NCBI GenBank assembly: GCA_947568835.1
Contig: OX387602.1
Coordinates: 28,046,633 to 28,110,632, forward strand
Length of the DNA stretch: 64,000 nucleotides
DNA from: Protonemura montana
Taxonomy: Eukaryota; Arthropoda; Insecta; Plecoptera; Nemouridae
Direction of reading: 5' to 3'
How positions within the stretch are numbered: position 1 is the stretch's first letter; the number at the start of each line of letters is the position of its first letter. Of the stretch, positions 1-14,533 are shown in pieces. Under the pieces are notes generated by a model. That model had not been told where the DNA came from. It saw only the letters and a list, made by a program, of their open reading frames with translations, and searched no databases. A program made the position numbers and the translations under genes.

Positions 1-1391
1 GGTGGTGCAGTTGGCGAATAAGTTTCTCTTGGTGTGGCCGATGTGTAACCTTCACCTTGTGGCATCGGTGTATAAGCTTCACCTTGGGTCATCGGTGTAT
101 ATCCTTCACCTTGGGTCATCGGTGTATATCCTTCACCTTGGGTCATCGGTGTATATCCTTCACATGGAGCGCTTGGCATGTAGACATCTTGAGATTCACT
201 TGGGATACTTGCTGCTTGAGATTCACTAGGGATACTTTCTTCTTGAGGTGCACTTAGTGCAGAAGTATCCTGTGGCTCAAACCCACCTTCTTGATCGGTT
301 AGTTCTGCACCTTCAATTGGTAAGGGACTCTCTTCTGCTCCCTCGTCTGGCAAGTCTTCCCATTGGCTCTCGTCTTCCGTTTCCTCAGCTACTGCTCCTT
401 CCTCCTCATCAATTTCTCCACCGACCTGTTTCCTGTAAGGGCAAGGTACATTCTCCATACCCTCGCCACAAGGAATTTGATCTTCATCTGCTACTTCACT
501 GCTTTCCTCACAGCTTTGATAAACCTCTCCTTCTGAGATGACGCCAGATTCTACAGATATGGCGTCCTCTAACTCTTCTTCTAGTGGCAAACTCTCTGCA
601 CTTAACGCCTCCAGGGCCTCATCGATCTCCTTTGCGTTGGCTTGAACTGCCTTGTCCACCATCTTTACCTTGCGAGGCGTTGGGAATATCCCATCTTCAG
701 CTGCTTCTTCTTCAGCCTCTTCCACTTCCTCTTCCTCTTCACCTTCCTTACTCTTCTGGACTACATCCACCTCTCCGTCTAGCTCTTTGGGAATCAGGCC
801 AGTTTCCGAAGGTACAACCCTGCTGCTTATTATCGCGGTTACGATACTTTCTGCTAATATTGCTAGGTGCCCTGAGTCACTTTCTTCCAATTCTTTGGTC
901 TCCTTTTCAATGTATTCTATGATGGAGTCCACCGGCAGCTCTTCTGCTGCATCATCAGGACCAGATTCCCCTTCAACATTTTCTACGGTTGTAATTTCTT
1001 GGGGCCCCAAATCTTCTTCTGTCTCTTCAAGAGGCACCTCCTCAACATCTGCTTCCAGCACAGCTTCTTCCTGGCCGGCATCTTCTTCAGTAGCCTCCTC
1101 CACACGAACTACGTCCTCAGTCAAATCTGGTGCTTCCTCTTCAGGTGCACCTTCCTGCTTGTCTGCTTCACTTTCCAAATCTGGCTCATTGTCAACGTTA
1201 CTAACAGCGTCAGGTGGGCTCTCTGGGTCAGGTTCGCTATCATTTATAATATTTTTGTTGGATGATGACCCATCATCATCCAGAGGTGGTACTGTCTCAT
1301 CAACATCATTCTCCAACTCTTCTGGGATGGGTTCAGGAGTTTTGTTAGAGGCATCATCGTCGGCATTTTCATCTGAAGGTGTACGATCCAT
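1..1391 (-). CDS. Glutamate-rich acidic protein, partial (C-terminus outside window)
   Basis: An uninterrupted minus-strand frame starts at an ATG at 1391 and is still open at the left edge, giving about 463 residues. The ATG lies just inside a 3' splice site (TTCTTATTCCAG at about 1397), so this is an internal or second exon. The product is very rich in Glu and Asp with scattered Pro and Ser, has no signal peptide or hydrophobic segment, and is predicted disordered. One short, less acidic stretch (roughly residues 180-200) contains a hydrophobic AILAESIVTAIISSRV segment. The end nearest the window edge is a tandem nonapeptide repeat (GEGYTPMTQ and variants). Plus-strand Ser/Leu-rich frames over the same bases are shadows. 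I do not recognise the family and infer no function. Confidence 0.6.
   Translation of the reverse strand, partial: MDRTPSDENADDDASNKTPEPIPEELENDVDETVPPLDDDGSSSNKNIINDSEPDPESPPDAVSNVDNEPDLESEADKQEGAPEEEAPDLTEDVVRVEEATEEDAGQEEAVLEADVEEVPLEETEEDLGPQEITTVENVEGESGPDDAAEELPVDSIIEYIEKETKELEESDSGHLAILAESIVTAIISSRVVPSETGLIPKELDGEVDVVQKSKEGEEEEEVEEAEEEAAEDGIFPTPRKVKMVDKAVQANAKEIDEALEALSAESLPLEEELEDAISVESGVISEGEVYQSCEESSEVADEDQIPCGEGMENVPCPYRKQVGGEIDEEEGAVAEETEDESQWEDLPDEGAEESPLPIEGAELTDQEGGFEPQDTSALSAPQEESIPSESQAASIPSESQDVYMPSAPCEGYTPMTQGEGYTPMTQGEGYTPMTQGEAYTPMPQGEGYTSATPRETYSPTAP
50..160. repeat. 27-bp coding tandem repeat
   Basis: Four consecutive 27-bp units begin at 50, 77, 104 and 131, with a partial fifth from 158. 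Units two to four are nearly identical and the first is diverged. The length is a multiple of three, so the array encodes a repeated nonapeptide (GEGYTPMTQ) in the minus-strand acidic protein. The degenerate flanking copies suggest older expansion. Confidence 0.9.
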
Positions 1392-1522
1392 TATTGCTGG
1401 AATAAGAATTATAGGATGTATTTTTAACTGATTAGATACTGTAAGTAACAAATTTAGATTACGATGTGTAAATAGCTTATGGAAATGGTTATGTTTTATT
1501 ACAATGTTTTGAGAACACTCAC

Positions 1523-1661
1523 AACGCTTTGCCGACAATTTTCTAGAGGTGATTCTATTGATGATCCTGGGTAATCCCAGGTCATCTTGGAATTGTGGTG
1601 TCTGGGTTTCTCTACAATTTCATTAGGTTCCCAAACTATCTCTGTTTTTGCTTCTACTTTA
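1523..1661 (-). CDS. Possible upstream exon of the acidic-protein gene
   Basis: On the minus strand an acceptor (AAAATTTTCAG) is followed by 46 open codons of protein-like composition, including the stretch VEAKTEIVWEPNEIVEK, and then a good donor (GTT/GTGAGT). Using that donor, the junction to the next exon at 1396 would meet a stop immediately. A donor four bases downstream (GTGA/GTGTTC) keeps the frame open into the ATG exon. So either this exon is coding with the weaker donor, or it is a 5' leader and translation starts at 1391. Seen directly: the open frame and splice motifs. Inferred: membership of the gene. Confidence 0.35.
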
Positions 1662-1889
1662 CTGAAAATTTTGAGTAGGTTGTGCCAAATTTATGAAAAA
1701 ATTGAATGTTAAGAAAGATGCATGGAAAGGTGAATGTAGTCTTTGGAGTGTGAAAACATTAAACATTTTCCAGAAGGCCAAGAAATAATAATTTTAAAGA
1801 AGCCCCTGGTTCCTTAATAGACCAAACATTTAAAACAAAGTAAATCAGCATAACCAGCAATTAAAAGGCAAGGCCAAATGTGTCACATT

Positions 1890-1895
1890 TTTAAT
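1890..1895 (-). terminator. Poly(A) signal (ATTAAA) for the TOM5-like gene
   Basis: The variant hexamer ATTAAA on the minus strand lies about 110 bases downstream of the 2006 stop codon and is the first plausible signal after it. Confidence 0.4.
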
Positions 1896-2005
1896 TCAAA
1901 GTTTCTCAATGTACGAACACAGTTTACACTTAAATTTTACTTGGAAATAGAATTGTGGTATGAAGTCTTGAGTAGAGGATAACCACAGCCAGGAATCCAT
2001 TCTGG

Positions 2006-2158
2006 TTAACAACCATGGGGGGGCGAGAAGCGACGGATTATAAAGGGTAGGATCCGAATCACAAGACACAGAACTACATACGACCCAACAGCCCCATATG
2101 CTAGCGTGCGTTCCCTAGCATAGCGGTCAGGTTCGCTTGTGTCCGTGTCTGAAGGCAT
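2006..2158 (-). CDS. 50-residue single-span protein, TOM5-like
   Basis: A short complete frame: ATG at 2158, TAA at 2006, 50 residues. The start is well fixed because an in-frame TAG lies 27 bases upstream in the same exon. That exon begins at a 3' splice site (TTTGCAG, exon from 2206), preceded by a 5' leader exon ending at 2373 (TTTG/GTAAGT). The N-terminal 18 residues are polar. Residues 20-42 form one hydrophobic segment with an internal proline (YVVLCLVIRILPFIIRRF), then a basic tail and a short C-terminus. Length, topology and the R-x-x-P-F-I pattern followed by two basic residues recall TOM5, the small tail-anchored subunit of the mitochondrial TOM complex. The N-terminal half is not clearly similar, so any small tail-anchored protein is an alternative. 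Confidence 0.55.
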   Translation of the reverse strand: MPSDTDTSEPDRYARERTLAYGAVGSYVVLCLVIRILPFIIRRFSPPHGC

Positions 2159-2373
2159 CTTGAAATTCGTTTGGTTGTACTTCTAGATTGGAGTTTTCCT
2201 CGCTGTCTGCAAAGTGAAAAAGAACATTAGTCTTCAGTTACAAACATAGCAAACCCAAAATATTCTAAATGTGTAGCAAATTCTTGCTAACATTTTGTTT
2301 TCTTGTGGTAGGAAAGGTTTCAATGAATGAAAAACAAAAATAAAAACCCATAGCAATAAACGATGAACTTACC

Positions 2374-2592
2374 AAATTCACGCCTTTGTGCACTCAACAA
2401 AATTTGGTATCAGGCTGGCGATAAAATGTCTTTGAGGCAGGTGATTTTGGGATTTTGAATTTCAGGCCGCCAGGTATGAAACAGAACAAGAACGCGCTAC
2501 GTTTCGTAGAAGGCTGTGGGATTTGTGGTGTGACTCGGTGATTTCGCTTGTCACTTTTCAATTTCTAGTGATTTGAAAACTACTTTATCAAT
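2374..2592. promoter_or_regulatory. Shared divergent promoter, TOM5-like gene and Rpt1
   Basis: The leader exon of the minus-strand TOM5-like gene ends at 2373 and the Rpt1 start codon is at 2593, so both transcription start sites must lie in this stretch of about 220 bases. No TATA box is evident, as expected for housekeeping genes. The exact start sites cannot be read from sequence. Confidence 0.55.
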
Positions 2593-6831
<4,239 letters not shown>

Positions 6832-6885
6832 ATGCAATGCAAAAACACTCATCGACTACTCGAATTTGTATGCTAGACTTTTCAC

Positions 6886-6891
6886 AATAAA
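6886..6891 (+). terminator. Poly(A) signal AATAAA of Rpt1
   Basis: A canonical AATAAA sits 55 bases after the Rpt1 stop codon, giving a very short 3' UTR. Confidence 0.9.
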
Positions 6892-8364
6892 GAGATTCAA
6901 ACTCTAGCCTGACCTTTTTTTATTTTTTCCAAAGGGAACAGCACTCTTTAAACCTTTGCTGTAGCCATTTCAGCCTGCGCAATAGTTTTACTCTTCATTT
7001 GCCTAGATTGCCAGGGCTTGGCAGGTCATATAGGGAGATAGGAGAGCAGACTTATTGGGATGATTTGGCAGATATAAAGTGAAATAGATTCATCGATAGA
7101 AAATTTATTAAAGCTAGCATGAAAGCAGCCATTCCAATAAATATCACCCAAAAATAATGCAAAAACAGAAAGGGTGGGAAGACACAGATCTTCAAGCTTA
7201 GGTGTGTGTGTGAGCTTAGGGTTACGTAATTTTTAGTCTTGGCAAATGTTAAGAAATCGTATTGCTAAACCTAAGTTGGATCATTAAAGACAATCGATAC
7301 CCCATGTACTGGTTTTATATCATTCAACATAATTTACACACAAGCTCAAAAAATATCCTTTAACTGTGGATTACTTAAACATAGTTAATGATAAACCAAA
7401 TATTCCATTAAAAAAAATACTCAAAGAAAATGTATGCTGAAGTTGTTCTACGTCCTCTTTTTGGTGCCAAGCTCCCCGTCAACAAGGGTGTGTGCCAGGC
7501 CAAGCAACTGCTTGTCAAGGTAACTAGTGCAGCTCTCTTGTCCACATCTAATATTCGATTACATAATGGTTTGTTCAAATCATTGGTATTTCTGGTAATT
7601 TAATTCATTATTTCAAGTTAACAAAAAAAATCTAAGCCCTGTAGCGACTTGCATTTTGGATTCAAGTATGTCGTGGTGAAGAAAGAAGGAAAGAGTGGAG
7701 CGTGCAACTAACCGGAGGTGAAGAATAGTGTTGAGCGAGCACTCGGCTTGGATTTTATTTTTAACATTTCGGTATTTCTCGTAAAAACTCAGGCAAGTGC
7801 ACCATGCGATGTCATTCTTCATCCCTGGTAAGTTGCGCTCTCTCTCTTTCCTTCTTCACCACAATATATCCAGCCTCTTGGCACCAGATTTGAATTAAAG
7901 TGCTTTGGAAGTGTCACTTTAAACTGTATGGTTGATACTGACCAGGGAATTTAACCCACTCATGACCTTTATAGCACACTTTCACAGGTTCAATTTCATC
8001 TCTCCAGTATTGGTACGTACTAATGAAGGACTTATCGATGGTATTGATAATTCCAAAATGCACTTTGCTCATTATCAATGTAAAATTTTGCAGAGTAAAT
8101 ATGTCTAAAAAAAAACTTTTTTGGTCGAATGGTGAGGGACAAATAAATACATAATGACCAACAGTGGCTGTAGATGAAAAAAAGATAGATGTTTTCGACT
8201 GTAGGTTCAGGTTATTTAGAATAAGTACATATGTATGCACATGTAAATAAATAATAGAATACAACTATCAGCAGTATATGGTTGCAGTTTCATGCAAATT
8301 ACTGTTCCTTAGGCAATTAATCTCAAGGTTTGCCTTTAGAAGTGCTTTGATCTACTTTTTAGTT
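6892..8364. other. Intergenic region between the convergent 3' ends of Rpt1 and the 8.6-11.5 kb gene
   Basis: Mostly AT-rich and featureless, apart from a codon-like block at 7430-7519 (listed separately). A short 37-base block at 7793-7829 is bounded by an acceptor-like CAG and the donor GTAAGT. Two minus-strand frames (7613-7822 and 7914-8264) have AT-driven composition and no support. Confidence 0.6.
7430..7519 (+). CDS. Orphan candidate exon, strand uncertain
   Basis: On the plus strand an ATG opens 30 codons (MYAEVVLRPLFGAKLPVNKG and onward) that end exactly on a donor (GTCAAG/GTAACT). The block at 7793-7829 could follow in phase. The same bases on the minus strand read LDKQLLGLAHTLVDGELGT and then stop at TAG, which would suit the last exon of an opposite gene. 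The block is clearly GC-richer and more codon-like than the surrounding DNA. I do not recognise either reading, and only one strand can be right. It could also be the relic of a gene. Confidence 0.3.
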
Positions 8365-8370
8365 TTTATT
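8365..8370 (-). terminator. Poly(A) signal AATAAA of the Ser/Thr-Pro-rich gene
   Basis: Minus-strand AATAAA lies about 215 bases beyond the stop codon at 8586-8588. Confidence 0.65.
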
Positions 8371-8585
8371 TAAGCATTAGTGGGGCAGTCGAATAGGGCA
8401 TTACAACAATCACACTACATCCAACACATCATGAGCAAGAGGTTGTAGTGGATCATTAATTCAATTATATTTTTACGAGACATTAAATTATATTTTCTAA
8501 TAAAAATAGAAGCCTAAAGCTAGGTGTGCAAACTAAAAAAAGAGGATCACTTCCATATTGGTTTGCAAGTATAAAAAGTGTGCCA

Positions 8586-11514
8586 CTATGACTTAATTGA
8601 AGACGTCTTCGTAGCTTCCTTGGCAACCACTACCGAGACTTCAGCTTCAAATGTCTTTTCCGAGAAACAGCTGTCGTTTATTTTTGCCGGTGTCTTGGAA
8701 AGCAGAATACTAGATGATAGGTCGGAGGTTTTTACTCGGCCTACAAAACACCAAATTTAGTTAACAGAAATAACTATTGTTTCATTATTACGCTGGGAGA
8801 GACCAATGTAAGAAGGATACTCAGATTATCTTGGCACAGGTGTAGGATGAGACGAAACCCATAGAAACAATCCTTACCTGTGTGTTTCATCACCATAGCT
8901 TTTGGAGTGTTTAACAGTTGTTTACTTTTCCCGCTCAACATAGGTAGTCTTGTCTTTGATGGCATCATCTAAGAAAACATTCAAAAGAACACATTTTACA
9001 ACACTGAGGATTTATTTAAAATCAATTTAAAATGTAGTAAATCTTATCTAACAGCACTTACCTTTTTAAGGGAAGAAGTCGACTGGTATGATTTTTGTGG
9101 CGGTAGGGCCATGTTGGTATAGTCAATGTTCTCCGAAGCTTTTTTCTCCTAAGGAAAAAAATGTAACTAGTATTTACACTAACAGGCAAAATTATAACTG
9201 GCAAATACATGGCAGTACGGAGGAGATAAGAAAGGCTGTGCAAATTTGGCACTCGGATTTTAAGATTATCAATGGGAATTAAAATTAATGACATTTAAAT
9301 TTTTTTGAAAACCTTTTATCGTCTTACCTTATCGATTACAATGCTTGATAGCTTGTTCTTATGGAGTCCAGCAAATGGTACATGTTTTTGAGTCATGAGG
9401 CTAGGTAGCGGAGAATCATTGATGTAGTGACCAATTGGACTTTGGATTTTCTTGAAGTCTGGCGTTGATTTTAAACTAGAGATTGGCACATTCAGCCTGA
9501 TCGTTGGAGTTTTGTGACAAGGGCTATTAAGTGGGCTTCCAGTAAAGAATTTGGTTTTCGGGGCTGGCAACGGTGACATTGTTGAGGAACTGAAGAATTT
9601 TCGATTGCCTATGCCTGCAGATTTTTCAATAGGCACAGACTTTGGTGAAAAGTGTTTCATGGGTGTGGTCTGGTGACGGAACCTATTCTTTGATTGGCTG
9701 CCATGAATGGTGCTCAAAGGTTTCGGGAACTGGAAGTCTTTTGTCACATCTTTGACAGGCGTTGAGGCCATTTCCAAGGTGGAAAGGCAAGGTTCAAACG
9801 CTTTACTTATATCTCTCATTACTTCGGGTTTTGTCGGTTTGTTTTGCTCTACAAACGAGTCCAGTATGTCCTGATGATCCTTTGACAAACTCACATTTAT
9901 GCTGCTCTCCAGACCTTTTTTTATTAGGTCTTTTTCAGCACTGACCATATAGTGGGCTCCATATGCTTCCAGCATCTGCATTTCTTCCCAAGTTGTGTTC
10001 AATGTCGAATCAGCAGCCGATTGGTCAGAAAATTGCTCGTCGATTGATTTATCATGCACCATAGGAGACATTGAAGTGAGAATCATCTCTCTATCATTTC
10101 TGGTATAACTCTCACTACAAGTGGCTGTCGAATCTAACAATGTGCCGCAGTCAGAATGGGCTTTTATAGCTGCCGGAAATGGAGAAATAGTGATACTGTC
10201 TCGGTTTAGTGAGGGGTGAATGAGAGCAAGGTTTGTCAAAGTTGTCAAAAACCCACCATCAGCATCAGCAGAAACTGTAGAAAGGTCATCCGATGACATT
10301 TCTAAAAGTCTCTCTCGACAGTCTTCATCGGGTTCGTTTGGGGTTATGCACGATTTCTCCAACTCTAAGAACTTGGCTGTCGAGTCGAGATCTTTTGAAT
10401 TCCCTGTGCTCTTAGAGTTGAGATTTAATGGAGGAGTTAAGGTCTCATCAATGTTCAATCTGGTGAACTGAGGCATGCTACAGTTAGCCAAGAACTCCAG
10501 AGACGCATTGCACTGACCCTGAAGGTTAACAGCGCAACTCTCATTCTCCGCTGCGGTGTCGTCGAGGTTCAGGTCACACAGATCTGGCAGGTCTACTTTG
10601 TGCTTCTCAAATCTCTGTTGAAGAGCCAACAGCAGCATGTCCTTATCTGCTGTGCTGGTTTGCTCGATAAGCCCATCTTGCCAGAATTTTATCACAGGGC
10701 TGACAGGGATTTCAGTGCCATCAGCTTCTAGACTAAAAAAAAAACATGAGAAAAAAAAAAGATTATAACTAGTTATGTAAAATCTGGAATTGGAAATTCC
10801 CTACCAAATGTCTTGTGGTAACCCCGTAATGCTAATAATAAAATCCATGTTTGAGAACTATATCTGCTCAAAGCCTGTGAGGCGATGAGGGGGAAAAGGT
10901 GGAGATTATTAATTATTAAGAAGAATAGTTTTAAAAGGATTTATGTGAGGTAGGATGCAAGTATTTGGGCAGTAATCAGTTAAGTAGTGTACTGTGTACT
11001 GTAAAGTAGTGCATGAAGAAAACTGAACGTGGAGTCAAAGCCAGCTATTTATATCTTCAAACAAATTATGAACAAAAAATATGAAAGGCAACAGATTTAC
11101 ATGAAAACAAAGTTACAAAATAATCAACCAGACACTTAATGTATCATAAAAATTGATTGAATTAGCTTCCTAGATAGTAGGTATTTAGGAGTCATACTTT
11201 TATATTGAGATTGATGACCTGATGAGGGTTAGAATTTTCTTAATAAATATATGCCTATCTGATAATTACACATTCAAGAAAAAGGAATTACTGATCAGCT
11301 GTCGCTATAATCGAGCATGGTAGCTCAAATTGGGCATGTTTTGCATTTCAGTTTGACAACATAAATTGATGGATGTAAGAACGTACCTTTGGTCAGGACT
11401 CGGCATTGTTAAAAATTTGGCATCTTTTTGTATTATTCTTTCACGAATATGTGTTCCACAACATATTTCATCTTCGTCGCTATCAATAAACGTTACTTCA
11501 GAGACGCTATCCAT
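8586..11514 (-). CDS. Unidentified Ser/Thr-Pro-rich disordered protein, five coding exons
   Basis: Coding exons in transcript order: 11514-11387, 10732-9328, 9148-9062, 8968-8878 and 8740-8586. All have GT-AG borders and consistent phases, and the total of 1866 nt gives 621 residues. The long second exon carries most of the protein. The N-terminus is acidic (TFIDSDEDE). The C-terminal third holds many S/T-P sites (TPMKHFSP, TMSPLPAP, GSPLNSP, LKSTPDF) and a conserved-looking motif, QSPIGHYINDSPLPSL. There is no membrane segment or recognisable enzyme domain. Dense minimal CDK-type sites plus basic patches suggest a cell-cycle or microtubule-associated protein, but this is inference only. An acceptor (GATTTCTAG) 10 bases before the ATG implies an upstream leader exon, perhaps near 12.3 kb (CGG/GTTAGT). 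Confidence 0.85.
10733..11386 (-). other. First coding intron of the Ser/Thr-Pro-rich gene
   Basis: AT-rich intron with GTACGT donor and an unusually long T-tract before its AG. Nothing else recognised. Confidence 0.75.
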
Positions 11515-11523
11515 CTTTCGGCA

Positions 11524-13794
11524 GCTAGAAATCAATGAGCACAAGCTGTAAGTTGTGGTCAAAAGTATGTAGGTACTACCTAATTGCTGTCAGTTTAAAA
11601 TTTTAAGTGTAACGGCTGGCTATTTCTATCAACGATGGCAAGAAATTTTGCTTGCGGCATCTCTCGTAGCTTGCAGCATTACACTTGAAATTATTTATTT
11701 CCAGAATACCAATTACAATATGAACTTAAATATCAACAGTGCAGGAGTGGGTTTAACTCAGAATTGCTACAAAGGTTTTTTTCTTACTGTTTACTAGGTA
11801 AAAGTGCCAAGATGGGCTAGGAGGTTTTCCTACCTGCTATAGTATGTCTAAAATTTTAGAATCACACCATAGAAATAGAATATTTATTCCAAAATTCAAA
11901 ATTCTATAATCACACTTGATTCAGCTGAAACAATTAGACTATTGCTTTATGTATGACCATCGATGTTATAACCTACCGGCAAATGTACCCATTAAATCTT
12001 AAAGCAACCCTCTTAAAAACTACGTCTCAACGCATCAGACACGAAACGGTTGAACAGGACCCTCTCTCTAGCCTCCAGCTAACCTCTTTATTCTGATGAA
12101 CAATGCGCAGGTAACCCCTATTCATACTTTTCAGAGCCGGCAGCTGAGGTGGTCGCCATCGAGTTTTTCTAAAGAAACTAGGCTACACTTCCAAAAATAT
12201 GGTTTCTCAGCGCATTTTAATTCACCAACATCTACTACGTGACTAACTAGGATAATATTACCCAAAATCAACATACAATATTTACTAACCCGAAAAAAAA
12301 CAGAAGTCCCAACGAGAAATAAATCACAAGCCGAAAGCAGAAACCGCCAAACCGAGCGTGTTCTGACTTGTCTTGAAAGGCGGTTGGAACGAAATTTAAA
12401 CAACTGTCTGTTTAAATGACGTCACTACAGATGTTACTGCCATCTTTCGGCGTAATTTAAAACCGCTAAAGTTTTGCGAGAAACTATACATTTTCGTTTA
12501 TTACTTTTTCCGACGTGTATTTTCCACCTTGGTGTGATCTCTGGACAATAAACAAGTTATTCTGATTAGGTAGGTATCTATCAAGTTCTCGAATCAGCGT
12601 ATGCATATATTATTGTGCTGTAAACAAAGTTTTTATGAACCATTGAATTCGGAACTCCAGCTCCACTCCAACATTTCAAACAAATTCTATGCATATAGGT
12701 ACTCAGTTTTTATAATTAATTTTGCATTTATTTCTTCAGCGAACAAAACAGACGGCGACCGAGCAATGATCTTAGACTTAGTTATAGCTGGGTCCAATAC
12801 AAAAGTCTTCATTCCGATTCTGACCATTGAAAGTTTCCCAATGGAATCATCTCGCGTGAAACATTAAGGCGAGCGCCATTGAACTTGAATGTAGAAAACA
12901 ATTAATTAATTCAGGCTAATGAACACGAATGACTAAAACAATTAAATTTCCTTTTTACACAAAACGCGCAAGCCAGACTGCGCGCTAAAATTTACTAACA
13001 CTCAATTAAGCGTAATTATTTTAAGTCGTAAACGATGATTAATGAATTCCAAATTCGTAGTCTTGCCTTTCGCTTTCGCGGCGTCGGAGCTAGTTGATGT
13101 CAGTCGGCGGGGATCGAACGGTGGAGGGTGCACGTTGTACCGCATAGCAATTCTCGCCGCACACTACAAGCCGACCTTACTCGGAGGCGTTGTCGCATCT
13201 CAGCGCCTTACGATTCTTGCGGTTTAAATACGTTCAGTTCGTTTTTCTGAATTGTTAAATAGTTTTACTGTTCCATTGCCGACACTGAAAATTGGAATCG
13301 AAGCTGTGCACTTTCTTACGGGAGGCAGTGTTTGTGTTTATGTCAACCAGTGGGCTGAGTTTTATCTTTGGTTTGTAGCTATCAAAGTGCGAGGGTGCAA
13401 TTCTTTCTGTGACGGGACAATAAATGCTTACAAACGGGAAAAGTGCGATATTATCCCACTAAAAAACGCTCGTAGATTACTTGGTCAAGCAGCACTTAGA
13501 TGTGTTGAAAAGTAAAAATATTTCCTCTCTGTTCTTCTGTTCATAGCGGAGGAAAAATGTCAAACTGTAACTTTGTGTCGCTACAAGTGGATGTGCCCTT
13601 CTGACAAGGCAGTGCTTCGATCAGAATTCCATGAAAGTGAAAGTGAAAAAACATCTCGCGGTCTTTGCCGTCACCTTTCTTTTCTAACATAATTCTTCTC
13701 CCCCGACTTGGAATGTTTGTTCTTGCGATTCTGAACACAACCCCTGTGCAGTGACAGTTGCGTGGTTTTTGTGAGTGTTTGCTCAGAGAACGCC
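11524..13794. other. 5' flank of the minus-strand gene and intergenic DNA
   Basis: Left half: the leader intron and probable promoter of the Ser/Thr-Pro-rich gene (5' end near 12.3-12.4 kb). Right half: GC-richer around 13.08-13.2 kb, with a TCAGTCGGCGGGGATCGAAC initiator-like sequence at about 13.1 kb that could start a plus-strand transcript toward 13.8 kb. Frames of 60-110 codons here have no further support. Confidence 0.45.
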
Positions 13795-14533
13795 ATGTGC
13801 CTGCTGGAGTTGTTCCGTCTACACGTGGCCGCAGGGAGGTCCCGAGGGAGGCTGTCCAAGTCTGGGACATCTAGCCTCTCGTCGGCACAGTGGTGCGTCG
13901 TGCAGGACCTCGTGCTAGAGTCACAGGCGGCGGCGACGGGTCCTGGCACGGCATGTCGCGACTGCGTAGGTCCCGTCCAGACGGATCCAGCACCTACAGG
14001 ATGTCCGGACTGCGAGCGCGAGGGATTGAGCTCCTCAACAAGCAGGCGTTGGCAAAAAGGTATTGGTCTACGATAATGCGGGCTGCGGAAAGGGACGGAA
14101 TGAGGATATCCTAAGAATGTCTGAAAAGGTTGGCGTCTTGATTTTTCCAATGCCGTTATTGTGCTTTGGTTAACCATTTATCTCTACGATTTTCAATTTA
14201 CGAAGGTGGACCGACTGTTTTGTCATAAGAGCAGTGTTCATGTTGATGGCGTCCCACATTCTAAAGCAATGTACTTGAAATTTTGCAACCCCATTTGTAG
14301 ACCCACTTTCCCAAGAGCTAGCATATGGTCGTGTAGGCGTAGGAGGGTTCATGATGATGTCGTATTGTTGCAGCTATCGGTCGGTCCAACCCTAGCGTGT
14401 CTTCGAGCAGCGTGCTACGTATGATGGACACGGCGCCACCTGCACCGCGCTTGCGTCGTAGTTCATCGTCGGCGTCGGCCGGGCTCGGCGCAGCAGTGCG
14501 ACCAATGCAACCGTTGGACACCAAGGCTGACAA
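13795..14533 (+). CDS. Two-exon candidate coding region with paired CxxC motifs
   Basis: Exon 13795-14059 (ATG, donor AAAAAG/GTATTG) and exon 14374-14533 (acceptor GTTGCAG, donor GACAA/GTAAGT) join in phase to about 141 codons. The first exon reads MCLLELFRLHVAAGRSRGRL, later with CRDC (54-57) and CPDC (70-73), a CX2C-X12-CX2C spacing. The second is Ser/Pro/Arg-rich. If the last donor is not used, the frame ends immediately at TAA. If it is used, the phase fits both an open block at 15147 and a possible extension of the first ankyrin exon (acceptor TTGTGCAG at about 16188), so these may be 5' exons of forked. A second open frame in exon one (ATG at 13954, MSGLRARGIELLNKQALAKR) is a competing reading. 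Confidence 0.4.

Noticed and set aside
652..1431. Plus-strand Ser-rich 259-codon frame
   Set aside because: Shadow of the minus-strand Glu-rich exon: GAA/GAG codons read as TTC/CTC or TCT/TCC on the other strand.
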